Assembly: GCA_941918925.1 (NCBI GenBank)
Contig: OW799237.1
Location: 2,895,201 to 2,959,200 of the forward strand
Origin: Phyto melanocephala
Taxonomy: Eukaryota; Arthropoda; Insecta; Diptera; Rhinophoridae
Reading direction: 5' to 3'
Length of the DNA stretch: 64,000 bases
Below, piece after piece: positions 9,335 through 21,086 of the stretch (positions are counted from its first letter, which is position 1; each line of letters begins with the position of its first letter). Under the pieces are notes generated by a model. It saw only the letters and a list, made by a program, of their open reading frames with translations, had not been told where the DNA came from and did not search any database. The position numbers were made by a program, and so were the translations under genes.

Positions 9335-11269
9335 GAAAACTTAAGGGAGCATATCCCGAATAATTTAATAAATTATGAAATAAAATTTTAAATAACAAAA
9401 AAATATTTCATATTTTGATCGATGACTAAGAGTTGCTTTTAAAAACCTGGAAGTTAAATGGCTAATATATGCATCCAAGACTTGTCACCGATCAGATAGT
9501 GCTAATGGTGAAATCGTATATTCTACTCGGCTTATGATGACAAACATACCTTTTCAGATAATTCTCACACTATCACAATTAAATTACATTGTAAAAATAA
9601 TTTTAAAAAATAATATTTAAGGTAATTTTATAAAAATAAAAATTAATGACTTTTCCGTTTTCTTTTGGATTTATTTATTTGTTATTTATAATTTTTATTA
9701 TTATTTATATTTACTTACGGATATATATAAAAAAAACAATAATTATTTTATGGTTATAGTGTACAATAGTTATTAAACGCTTTTTGTATTATAAACCACT
9801 AATAAGAATTTGTATTTATAAACGTACAATAACACTTTTATAGTTATTAAATGTTTTTAGTGATTTTATTAGTATGTATGGCAACGCTTTTTATATTTAG
9901 TTGTCATTTTATTGTTAATGGTGCTTATAACTACTATAAAGGAAACATTTTTTTATAAAATTAAAGCACAAAAAGAACATCGAAAAAATAAAATGTATAT
10001 AACTTTGGTATATGAAAAATTTTGCGCAAAATTATAATACAAATATTAATTATTTACCTATTTTGTTAATAACAATAAGAAAAGTATTCGCGTTAAAAGT
10101 TTGTTAACGTTTTTCTTACATCACTATTATAATTTTTTAATTTTACTTAATTTAAAATATGTTAAATTTATTATTTTCTCTTGTATAAATTGCACTCATC
10201 TATATGTCGGAAAGTGTTAATCTAATCAATTTTAATATTTCAATTACTTTTTCTTAATATTTTTTACAAAATTTCTTTAAAAAAATTTTTTAACGCAAAT
10301 TATGCATGAAATATCGCCTTATTTTTGGTTTAAAGAGGGGTAAATCAAACAATAAAATTTTTGATTTTATAAATGGTTTATAAAAGGTTTATAAGTCTAT
10401 TAATGATTTATGAATGCAACAGTAGTGAATTTTGCTTAAAGACGACTAATAAGCCTGTTATAAGTTTTTATACATATGGCCGTTATTGTTTATTTCAGGA
10501 CTTTATTTACTTTTATACAATTTTTACTTGTAATATCAATTACTTATTTGCCGGTGTGACGTCACCGAGGAGAGAACTGATTACCAACAGACATGCGCAA
10601 TTAAGTAAAATTAAAAGCAAAAACTTTGCGAACTCTTATTTTTTTATAAGAAATGATCTCTATTTGAGTGAATTTAAATTTTTATTATGGGAATCAAACT
10701 AAAACAATTTTATTTGAGCACATCCTTTCAATTCATAAAAATATTTAATATTCACACAAAATATATGTACACATACATATACACACAAATGTACAGATGT
10801 ATGTGTTATATGTATATAAAAATACAGAAATTTATTTACTAGTAATTTTACCACATAAAAGTAATTTTTGCTATAAACCTAATGCACTAGATTAAATTGA
10901 AGTCTTAATTATTTGAAATAAATGAACACTAGTGTTTAAGGACTTGTTACAGAAACAAGTTAGAAAATTTTAATCATATACGACGAACCTTCCATACCCT
11001 CTTATAATTGCAGCAAATATTACTAGATGGGTTTAATATAATTTTTTACATGTTTTTTTTAAACAAAATTTGATTTACAAAAATTTAAGAGATACAAATA
11101 AAAATCTATATTATGAAACAATTTAATGAAAATATTAATTATTAATTAATTATTAATTTTTACAGTAAATTTTTATAAATGAAAGATTTTTCAGACACAC
11201 AAATTTACAAACATGTTTATATATTTAAAATTTACTTTTTAAATTAAAATCTATATTTATTAAGAAATA
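9335..11269. other. AT-rich spacer
   Basis: The conserved tail of the preceding MITE family runs to about 9,375. Beyond it I see only AT-rich DNA with short CATATGTA/ACACAC runs near 10,760-10,820. The longest forward frame (10,373-10,702) has no recognisable domain and AT-driven composition. Confidence 0.5.
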
Positions 11270-11725
11270 CGTCTATATATGAGATATTTTGATGACGGCG
11301 TATATAGACAACATCGTAGAAAAAAACCCCCACTTTTTAGAATTTTTTTTTCGTCTGTCTGTCTGTCTGTATGTCCTTCTGTCTGTCCTGAACTTAATTG
11401 GGTAAAAAAAATTAACGCTTTGATTTTAATAAAATGTGTTAAAGAAGTACCCTGTTACCTCAGTAAATAAGGAGGATACTTTTTATCGTGTCAAAATATC
11501 TAATTTCTAAGAAAGAAAAAAAAAATAAACAGAAAAAATCCAAATAAAATGGTATTGAAAATGACCCTAGAAGGTTGGTAAGAAATAAAAATTCATTTAC
11601 AGACATTAAACAAGGAGGAATATAATAGAAATCTAATTATTTTTCACGATTTCGAAATTTATCTTATAATAAATACAAAACAAAAATTTTGTTGTAGTCG
11701 GCAATGCAGACCGGGTTCAGCTAGT
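11270..11725 (+). mobile_element. Helitron-like (Helentron/DINE-type) non-autonomous element
   Basis: It begins near a short inverted repeat GTCTATATA/TATATAGAC (11,271-11,310), followed by a (GTCT)n tract at 11,352-11,390. It ends ATGCAGACCGGGTTCAGCTAG(T), a CTAG-type Helitron 3' terminus at 11,721-11,724. No target duplication is expected for this class. The 18,965-19,316 element has the same architecture in reverse. The left boundary is approximate. Confidence 0.55.
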
Positions 11726-13060
11726 CGAAAATAATTGCTTGATGGTATCAATTAAAATAATTATCAAACTCTGTTTTGAAACTAAAAACTTAAACAATTT
11801 TAAAATTTTTTGTAATTTTCTCCATATTGTTAAGGCAATGTATTTTCACTTCTCTACTTCACTTACTGTCCCAATCAATCTATTAAGCTTCTTTTAAATT
11901 CTGTGAAGAACAAAGAATTTAAAAAAAATATTTATTATTGAAATCATAACACAGACAGTTGCAATTTTAGTTATTTATTTTTTGTTGCTTTTGTAAAGGT
12001 TTCATACTTTTGCAATACAAATCAAAATAGAAAGAAAAGAACAATCATTCTCAACTACTTTTTGGTTTAGTTTTTTTATCACTTTTTTATATTTGTTTGC
12101 TTGTAGTCGTAACTATAAAGTACTTTCTATAGTTTTGCTAAAGTGTATATCCCTTAAGGCAAATTATGGTCTATCGTTTTCGTGATTGTCAATGTTTATT
12201 GGCATGGTAACGAGATATGTATTGTTGTTGTTAGTTTTTTTCATTTTACTTACATTTCAATCTGTTTATTTTGCAACATAAACCTTACACCCACAACAAC
12301 CACTATAACGGCAGCTGCTGTATATCCTTTAGTAACTTTTAGTGTTTTTGTTGTGGTGGAAGGGAGGGGTGAAGAAATAAACTTTTAATAAAATGTAAAT
12401 GTTTTGAATATTTTGATTTGCCAACCTCTAAAAAAATCCTCTTACTTAAAGTGACTCAACTAGAAGTTGTAAGCGCACGAAAAAAAAAACCCAACAATTT
12501 TAAGACCAAAAACTTATTGGCATTCAAATGGTGGAGCAACAAACACGAGTACGAGTTAAAGTATGTCCGTTTAAATAACAAGTTTAACTGCAGTTTCTGT
12601 TGGTATTATTAAGAAAATTACAAAGAGATTTAACAAGCACACTGTCAAAATAAGAAATAACAAGCAGCAGTAGCAGAGGGATAAAAAGGAAATAAAAGTT
12701 AGAGTAGAACCCTATTAGCCAAGTGTTGAAAAGATCTGTCAAAAATTTACAGAAAACTGAGAGTGATTTTAAATTTTCAAGTATTTCTTATTTTAGCAAA
12801 TGTCTGGATAATTGTTTTGAATTTGAATACTGCTTTGATCGTTACAAAAATACTATTTTTAGCAACAAAACAAAATAACTGAAAGAGATATTTTATGTAT
12901 GATGAAATCATCATCATATAGTAACTGCTTTTTTACTGCAAGTGGAAAGATGTTTATATAAAATCAGAACTCTGATGAAGTACTATTGGTTATACTTATT
13001 GAATAGTTCACAATTTCGTACAATAAATAGTCGATAAATATTGTATTAAAAGAAATCAAT
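11726..13060. other. Spacer without recognisable gene
   Basis: The part near 12,180-12,600 is less AT-rich than its surroundings and has short frames on the + strand, but none has a recognisable domain or good start context. Confidence 0.45.
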
Positions 13061-13493
13061 ATATGTGACCTTCTCCAAAAAAAAGGGATCTAGTGTGTCG
13101 AATAATGGGTTTGAACTTAAAAGTGGATTTTGGTACGTAAAAGGGTGTAAAATATGATGAAATGAGTTAGTTTTCTGATAAAAATTTATGTACCCCATAA
13201 AAAGAATACAAAACGAACTTGGGAAAATCGATAAGAATCAAGTATCGAGATCATAACAAACAGAGCAGCAAAGATAGCAAAGGTATTGTTACACTCAAAG
13301 CGAAAAAAAAATACGTCACCACATAGGCATGACGTCACCAAAGTCGGCACCCAATCATAACTAATCATACCAAATCGCATCTCCCAACTGAAGGTGTGTT
13401 TACGGTGATAATGCGGTATGAAACTTTAAATGCGTTTTTCTCAAAACTTCATTTTCACTTACTAGGTCCTATTTTTCGGAGAAGGTCACATAT
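13061..13493. mobile_element. TIR element (ATATGTGACCTTCTCC), about 433 bp
   Basis: The left end ATATGTGACCTTCTCC and the right end GGAGAAGGTCACATAT are perfect complements. Imperfect pairing extends to about 38 bp through AGGACCTAGT/ACTAGGTCCT-like blocks. The interior holds CATGACGTCACC near 13,328-13,340. Non-coding. Confidence 0.85.
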
Positions 13494-14675
13494 TTATAAT
13501 TTTTAAAAAATGTTATTCACTGCCTATTTTATGCTAAACACGAGTAAAATTATCTTTCTCTTAAAAGTATTTTAATTTAAAATGATTTTTTTTTATTTTC
13601 ATATTTAATATATTTACAAGAAAGAAAATTTAGTTCGCTTTTAAAACTAAACGGCAGTCAATTATTTAAAATTTTTTGTTTGTTTTGGTTCTATAGTAAA
13701 AAATTAAAGAATTTATTAAAATAAATATTTATAAAATTTTAAGAAAAAAATCTATTAATAAAATATTTTAAGAAGATTCTAAATAAATTCAGTTTAAAAA
13801 GATTATTTTTTTTATAAATTATTTTATTACATAATTTTCACTTAAACTCAAGGCATTTTTTTTGTAAAAATCTTGGTCACATGGGTTGTCAAAATGTGAA
13901 ATCTTTCCTTGATGGTGTTAATTTAATGTTGCATTGTTTTGCTTCGTTTTGTTTTGTTTTCTTTTCTTTATTTGTTCGGTTGTTTGGCTTTCGAGACACA
14001 TTTAAAAGCCACCATGTCCGCTTCCAACTACAACACGTTGACTGGAAGTTACATTTAGATTTAACCGTTAGTTGTTTAACTAACTGTATGTGTACGAATA
14101 TCAAATGTAATTGTAGCTTTTGCTAGTTTTGCGATGAACAGAAATATAAAGGAATTAAATCATGAAATGAAATTTTAAAGAAAATTTTATATAATTTTTT
14201 TTTTCTAAAAAGTGTATGATAAACTCTATGTTTTGAAAAAAACTTAAATAAATTCTTTACAAAGAAAAAATTTTTAATATGAAAAAAGTTAAAATTTTCT
14301 GATTTGCATTAAATATTTGAAATATTTTCTACCTTAAGCTTAGTATTCTTAGTATAATTTGACATACAAAAATAATAATTAAATAGAGCAAACAAAATAA
14401 AATTTATAAGCTCTTGCTTTTGTTGGGTTTCTGACGACCAACAAACCTGGTCCAGTATGACATGTTGTGAACCTTAATTATGATCACAGGTGGCAATAAA
14501 CCATCTAGAACAAATTTGATGGGCTTACTGATTCAGATGCGTCTCTGGTCAGCCTCCATAAAATTTTCAGACCACAGCTTCAGTCCATTTAAGTAGTCAT
14601 AGTTGTTAGTGACACCTCTATACCCCGTACTGACAATACAAAAATTCCAGGACACTAACCAAGGTAAGGGAAGAA
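13494..14675. other. Spacer; weak coding-like patch at 14,410-14,665
   Basis: Mostly AT-rich. 14,410-14,665 has balanced composition unlike its flanks and could be an old transposon fragment, but no frame gives a domain I recognise. Confidence 0.35.
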
Positions 14676-15178
14676 TTCCAGAAGAGAGTGCATGTACAAT
14701 GTTTTACATGGCAAAATTAGTGACTCGTGTTAAAAAATTCCAAACCAATTTGTTTTTTCGAATTATGTGGTAAATTCAATAGAATTTTCTAATATCTTTT
14801 TTTTATAAAAAAAATTCTTAGAACTTATTTTTTTGCTTAATCAAATTGAAACAATTTGTATTCTTAAATAATTTATTTGAATAATTTTACTTTTACTTTC
14901 CACAGAATATTTTTTCAAACATCTTAAATGAAGAGAGTGAATATTTAATGCTTTACATGGCACAATGAGTGAATCGTGCTAAAAAATTCCAAACCAAATT
15001 TTTTTTTTTCAAATTAAATGGTGAACAGCAAAGAATTTTAAAATATATATTTTTTACAAAAATTTAGGATTTTATATTTATGCTTAATCAAAATAAAATT
15101 ATTTGTATAAAATGTTTTTTTAAATAATTTATTTAAATAATTTTACTTTTACAACACACAGAATATTTTTTTAACAAC
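14676..15178. repeat. Diverged tandem duplication, about 250-bp unit, two copies
   Basis: Unit 1 contains GAGAGTG, TTTACATGGCA, TAAAAAATTCCAAACCAA (from about 14,682) and ends TTTTACTTTTAC, CAGAATATTTTTTCAA (to about 14,925). The same landmarks in the same order recur from about 14,932 to 15,178. The intervening AT-rich parts have diverged. Confidence 0.8.
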
Positions 15179-16436
15179 TAATTCATTTAAGTCCCTGCAT
15201 CAGTGCTGGTATATTAAGTGCACACCATACACACGAAGCTGTTAGGTTTCTCTCTGCTTATTAAGTCCTTTTTTAGTTATTTTGTATATTTGTATTATTT
15301 GTTGTAATCTTCTTAGTAAAGTTGTATTTATAAAACGTCATCTTACAAACTTATTCTGTTCTCATCATCAGTATTTTGCTGCTGTTTGCCATTTACATTT
15401 ATTTATTTTTTTCTTCAACTCGTCCTTGTGTTGATGATATTATGGTGGATTTATTTGTAGAAGAAGGATTCTATTTATAAGAATATTTTGTAAAGCAATT
15501 GAAATGCTATAATTGCGTATTAGTTTTGTTTGACTTAAAAAAGCTCAACGCAAGAGCCTTGGGTCGAGAAAATTGTTTGTTTGTAAAAATATGCAGATTT
15601 TATTTAATATAAAATATTTTTTTTCAGTTGCAATGGATTTGGTTACTGGCAGCAAACTAAATAATACAAGTATATATTTCTATGCATTTTAATTATGTAA
15701 AATTCAGGGCGGAATTTTTATTTATATTTTAAATATTAATGAAAAATGTGTTAAAATTTTTCTTGGAAAAAACACAGCTTTTTTCAATTGCTTGAAATAC
15801 AATTTTTTTATATGTAATTCGACATCTTAGTAATATTGAAAAAAAAAACCTTAAATTTTCAAAATTAATACGTCTTGTTTAGCTAATGCTCAGTCACATG
15901 TTTGTGCTTTAGTTTTTTAAATTTTTAATTTTTTTTTTAATTTAACACATTTGCGTTTCAAAATTATTTAATTTGAATTTCTTTAATGCTAAAATTTATA
16001 TCCCACCATCTTTATTAGGAACACTGTTTAAGTTTCTATAAATACTTTTACTTGCTAATTTTGCAGTATTTACTAGTCACCATGAATCTGCATGAAAAAA
16101 GATCAAAATAAATTTATTTAATTTTTTTTAAATTATGTTCCCTCAGATTCCAAAAAGAAAATAAAAATAACAGCGAAAATGAATTACAAAATCCTGCCAA
16201 AGAATTTTTTTATCAAGGTTATGACTTAAGGTTGCCAAATAAAAACAGAAGTCAAAAGAAATAAAGAGAGAGAGAGAGAGAGTGAGGGGAGACAGAACGC
16301 AATAGGATATCCTGTTGTTTGCTAGAACAAGTAACTTTTTAAGGCCAAACAATTTGAATCGAGAAGACAAGTAAGTAAGAAGCACACAGCTTAAATCTAA
16401 TAAACATGAACTATATCATATGATTTAATCTTCCAG
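15179..16436. other. Spacer with (GA)n microsatellite at 16,265-16,282
   Basis: No supported gene. A short GA repeat and AT-rich DNA only. Confidence 0.5.
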
Positions 16437-16715
16437 TTAATTTGAATCCTTAATGTACGTTCCTTCACATCGTGCTTTCCTTCCATCGACACTCATTTGT
16501 GTCTTGGCTGCAGCAGTTAGTTGCCAGATACTTGATGTTAATCCATTAAATCCTTTTAATATAATTTTCTTTGCCATTGTTTTTGTAACATCAATATTAT
16601 CTTTGATACAAACATATATTTCTTTCAGCAGGGTGTTGAGTTGTTGGCTTCGTTGCCTGTATAGTTCTACATCTACATCGTCTCCGTTATTATTGTCAGC
16701 ACTCTGAACACTCAC
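16437..16715 (-). CDS. Possible coding exon, unknown protein (weak)
   Basis: An open frame of 92 codons on the minus strand ending in TAA. The protein has an acidic start (SADNNNGDDVDVELYRQRSQQ) and then a likely helical part (LLKEIYVCIKDNIDVTKTMAKK) without low complexity. The first codon of the frame is GTG and the next upstream codon is a stop, so it cannot be a complete ORF with an ATG at that end. It could be an internal or last exon with acceptor TTCAG just upstream, or start at an internal Met. The opposite strand is open over much of the same interval, which lowers confidence. I do not recognise the protein. Confidence 0.25.
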   Translation of the reverse strand: MSVQSADNNNGDDVDVELYRQRSQQLNTLLKEIYVCIKDNIDVTKTMAKKIILKGFNGLTSSIWQLTAAAKTQMSVDGRKARCEGTYIKDSN

Positions 16716-18964
16716 TTACTCATTCAGTCACATTGTTATTTGTCAATTTGTCTTGACACTGTGTTGCATTCACTGTTTAAGTTTTAATGCAATCAATTTC
16801 TCATTGCAAGCTCATTATTTTTATTGTTGTTGTTGTTATTGTTTGCTGCTTAATGCAGTTCAACAAGAAAATTTACTTCCAAAAACAGGATGGAAATTTA
16901 TTCGTTATTTTCCCTTGATAAGAATGAGATTAAATAATGATGTGCCGAGTGGTGGTATGAGGTCACACGAAATAAGGTGATAAATTAACTTTGATCTAAA
17001 ATGAGAGATGGTAGAGTTTCTTTAAAGCTGGGAAAAATCGTTGAAGAAAACTATGTGTGTTAATCAAATTAATATGATTTGAAGATGGTAGGACGTCCTT
17101 TAATGCAAGGGTGTTCAATATGTAGATGTAACATTATAAGTTTAAAGTGACAGCATTTAAGCTATAATGGTCATAACAATTGGAAGATACATATAATATT
17201 GGGCCATGAACTTAAGCCAGTTTTTCAAATTAATTTTTTTTATTTAAAAACTAGTAATTTTTTAAGAAAAGCTAAAATCGTTTTATAGCCAAGAAAATAT
17301 GCCTGTGGCAATACAAAACTCAGCTAAAGAAAGGATGCCGTTCATTATGCTTTAAGTCACTGAAAAGCAAAAGAGCTCAAAGAAGGACCAACTGAGCTTT
17401 AAATTTATGATAAATGGATAGTGGGTAAAACTAGAACGAGGTACTTGAGGTTTACTACTTAGAACTTAAACCAAAACTTTGTGTTCTTTGAGAGAAAAAC
17501 ATCGATCAATTGATGAGTGAGTGGCTTGTTTATAATCACCAAAATAAAATACAAAAAAATAATGAATTAAATATATCAGTTTGAATGTGATCTAATCTAA
17601 TGGAATAAATAAAAGGAAAAGGATGATTGTTTAGTTAAATTCTAATTAAAAACAATTTAAATTGTCAGTAAAGAAAACACTGTCTGATCATGTTCGTTTA
17701 TGTTGAATAAATTCGTAATTACCCTTGAGCTTAGTTTTCAAGGTCTTTTGGAATTTAGGTTCGATGTTCCCATTAAAATAAAAAACACACTCCTAAATCA
17801 TGTGCCATTATTAATAACTGTATTAGCAAACATTTTAATCTAATACTTTTGAAAATACAAAACCAAAAAATAAATAAAACTACACCATGCCACACAACAC
17901 ACTGATGAAGGGTATAATTTATGTATTTCAAAACACAGTCATCCATCCATCCATCGATACCTCCCATAAATAAAAAACGCAAACGAAGAAGTAAAAATAA
18001 AACTAAAACAAAAACAAACCACTCGAATGAAATTTTTATTTTACGCATTTGCTGTGTGTATTTGTGTATGTACAGACATATGTGTAACATTATACGAGTG
18101 AGTGTATTTGTTTGTTTGTTTTTATTTATTTTTCTTTTTTTCTTTAGAGACTGAATAACAACAACTACTGTCACACAGTACACGATATAGGTCAGCGGTA
18201 AATGTCAAAAGAAATGGACAGCGGTAGGAAACCGTAACGAAGGACTGAAATCCTTTTGATTTAGAGATCACACGCATGCAAGTCGATTTCATTTATTTAG
18301 TTGTTTCTACGCTTCGCTTTTTGTTCACCTTACCTTCTTGATTTGGTTTTTAATATAAAAAGGGAAACCGAAAATTAAATATTGAGAAACAACAAAAACT
18401 ACCTTAAGATCAGTGTTGTTGTTTTTTTCTTCTTTTTTCTTCATCAGTATAAATTGCGTGGTAGAAGATTTTTTTTCTTTCAAATAATTTAAAATGCAAA
18501 AATTTAAAGCAAAAAAAAAAAAAAGATACGCTGAAGCACAGTATGGTGCATTAAATAGTTGTTACACCCTATAATTGAAAGTGAGTATTAGAAGGTATAG
18601 TGCATGGATTGACATGTCCTTGAGCTGTGGTTAAAAATGTGCTTAAAATATATAATATTCAATTCAATACAATTCATTTATAGTAATAATTATTCTATTT
18701 AAATTTGACTTAAGAGCAAAGAGTTTAGGAACTTGTTCATTTTCTACTTAAATATAAAAAATATAGTAAAGGTTTTTTATTAACTAGAATTTCTTAAAAT
18801 TTGTGATAAAAATTTCATGACAAAATAATTTAATCAGTTTAATTCTAAAATGTAATTTGTTTAACAAAAATATTTGATCTCCTCCAAAATAAGTTTGTAT
18901 TGAAAGATTACTTCTTAAAATACTAAAAATCATTAAATATTATGAACCCTTTTTTTATTCCAAA
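16716..18964. other. Spacer without supported gene
   Basis: Contains short frames on both strands near 17,773-18,183 that are low-complexity and overlap each other, and an A-run near 18,510. I see no domain, splice pair or transposon end. Confidence 0.5.
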
Positions 18965-19259
18965 CTAGCCAAGACCGGCGCGGATTTCTAAGCCCCTTAA
19001 TGAATAAAAATAAATTTTTTTATGGGCACTTACCATTTTTCTAATCACGAAATTGTTAAGTCATGACAGCTCAATATGTGTACAAAGTTTCAGAAAAATC
19101 AGTCTATTGCAAGTAGCTAAAAATGTTAACTTATTTTTAATGGGCGTGGCACTTTCCACTTTTTACCAACCATAAACACTTTTTGGAATGTGTACAACAA
19201 CTTGCCAAAGTTTAAGTCCGATCAGCTTTATGGTTTCGTAGTCTATAGTTAACACACAT

Positions 19260-19296
<37 letters not shown>

Positions 19297-19316
19297 GTTT
19301 CACTTTTATATATATA
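18965..19316 (-). mobile_element. Helitron-like non-autonomous element, reverse orientation
   Basis: On the minus strand it begins TATATATATAAAAGTGAAAC, then a (GTCT)n run (the (ACAG)n tract at 19,259-19,296 on the plus strand). It ends GCGCCGGTCTTGGCTAG followed by TTTG, a CTAG-type 3' end at 18,965. GGGCGTGGCA-type blocks lie inside. The 5' TATA plus TCTG-repeat and CTAG end together indicate the DINE/Helentron class. Just to the right, TATACCCTTCACC at about 19,338 resembles the 5' end of the DINE-1-like family described at 23,894. Confidence 0.65.
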
Positions 19317-19610
19317 GATAACATGCGAATTTAAATATACCCTTCACCATCTTGTACATAGGTATTGTACATACAGCGTAACTTAGCCTACATTTCAAAT
19401 TTAATGTTATACGCAATTTTGCTTTATTAATTCCGAGGCCATATTTGATTTTTAGTTGTTACTTAATTAACTGTATTCTAAAAAACAAGTCTTTTCAAAT
19501 GATACCCGTAATTATTGGGATTGAGAAAAAATATTCGCCATTTTGCTTAGGACGACAATTTGGATTTTGACTATTTTATAGTTTGCTGTATTCTACTAGT
19601 CAAGCCCTTA

Positions 19611-20601
19611 CACAGCAAAAAAAATAAATATGAGTTTCAATTACGAAATTAATATTAATAATTAAAAAATTGTTTAATTTTGCTCCAATCATCAAAATGA
19701 TACTATTAATTAAATGAAAATTAATAGTTTTAATTGAAAAATTATTAAGAAAAATATCAATTAAAATAGTATTAAAAAATTAATTAAAATTTTCATAATT
19801 TTCAAAAATGTAATTAATTAATTGAATCATGTCTATATTTGAGATTTGGGATTTATTAAATTAAAACATTTATTATATCAATAACAAAATTTATTAAACC
19901 TGCTTAAAAGAAATACAAAAAAATATTCTCTTTTCATATATATTTATTCTTAATATACATACATTTATATTACAAAGGAATCTATATTGTTAATTACATT
20001 TCGTTACTTATATAATAAAATTAATGATAAGAAATAGGGTTGCACACAAATACACGTCAATACACACACTATACAATATCAAAAGCCGTATTTCCAAAAA
20101 TAATTTTTAGCATCAACGACCTAGATATAAAGAAATATTAACCGATAAAAAGGCTTGATCAGGCAGAGTGAAGAAATTCAACTAACTTACCTATTAAATT
20201 GAGAATTCTGAGGAATATAAGGGAATACAATATCTATGTAATGAATTTTGGCATACCTACAATGAAACCGAAATAATTTATTATATTTAAAACAGAACAT
20301 ATTTTACATATGTATGTGCACTTACCAGAACTTTCTCTTGCAGATTGGCGACTTTTTTTATTATTCCGCTACTATGATATATTAAATTTATTCTTCAAAT
20401 TAAATTTTCAAGAAAATATCATTTAAAATATTTTATATTTCATTTAATTTTTTTTTCAACTGACAGAAAAATCTTTGTTGTTTGAAAATATTTAATATAA
20501 ATTAAAAAATTTAATTAAATTAATAAAAATTAGAATTAGAATTCAAAAACAAACCATAAATTCAATTAATTAAAGAAATTTAAGTAATATTTTTTTCTGT
20601 G
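19611..20601. mobile_element. TIR element CACAG...CTGTG flanked by TA (candidate)
   Basis: CACAGCAAAAAAAATAAATA at the left and ATATTTTTTTCTGTG at the right form a short imperfect inverted repeat, flanked by TA on both sides (19,609-19,610 and 20,602-20,603). The 991-bp interior is rich in AATTAATT and has no ORF. The AT bias makes chance pairing possible, so the call rests mainly on CACAG/CTGTG plus TA. Confidence 0.45.
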
Positions 20602-20864
20602 TATATTTGATATTTGATTTGATATTGATTAATAACCTTAATAACGATATTATTTGCATCAAAATCCTATCCCATTGTAATATTAAAAAATAAGTTAATG
20701 CTTGTATATGTCAATAATAAAAAAATAAAAAGAAAAAAACAAAATTGTTGCCTCAGCCATAATTTAAAACCCTGTTCGCTCTAAACAGTATACCACGTTT
20801 GATGCATGTGTTTTGTATAGACAAAATGGTCTAGGCTTCTCCTTATATTTCAGTTTTTTATTAA

Positions 20865-21086
20865 CCGTTTCTGATTTTTAATAGCAATCTACTCCGGAAT
20901 ATTTGTGATTTTAAGCAATGTTTAGGGACTTAAAAAAACTTATTTCAACATACACACGAACAGACGGACATTGTTTTATCGACTTTCAGAAAATATCTAC
21001 TTCATGGGCTCTCAAACATATATTGTAGTAATATTACACTCAATGACAAGCCGATATATACCCCTACACTCCCTGTGAAGGGTATA
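20865..21086 (-). mobile_element. DINE-1-like fragment (5' part)
   Basis: On the minus strand it starts TATACCCTTCACAGGGAG. Blocks shared with the copy at 41,115-41,972 include TTTCAGAAAATAT, ACGGAC-type repeats and the complement of AATAGCAATCTACTCC. It ends before the low-complexity tract. Sequence to about 20,780 may belong to it. Confidence 0.7.

Noticed and set aside
17773..18183. 136-codon minus frame and a 77-codon plus frame over the same DNA
   Set aside because: Low-complexity Lys/Val/Phe-rich frames open on both strands; no domain or start support.
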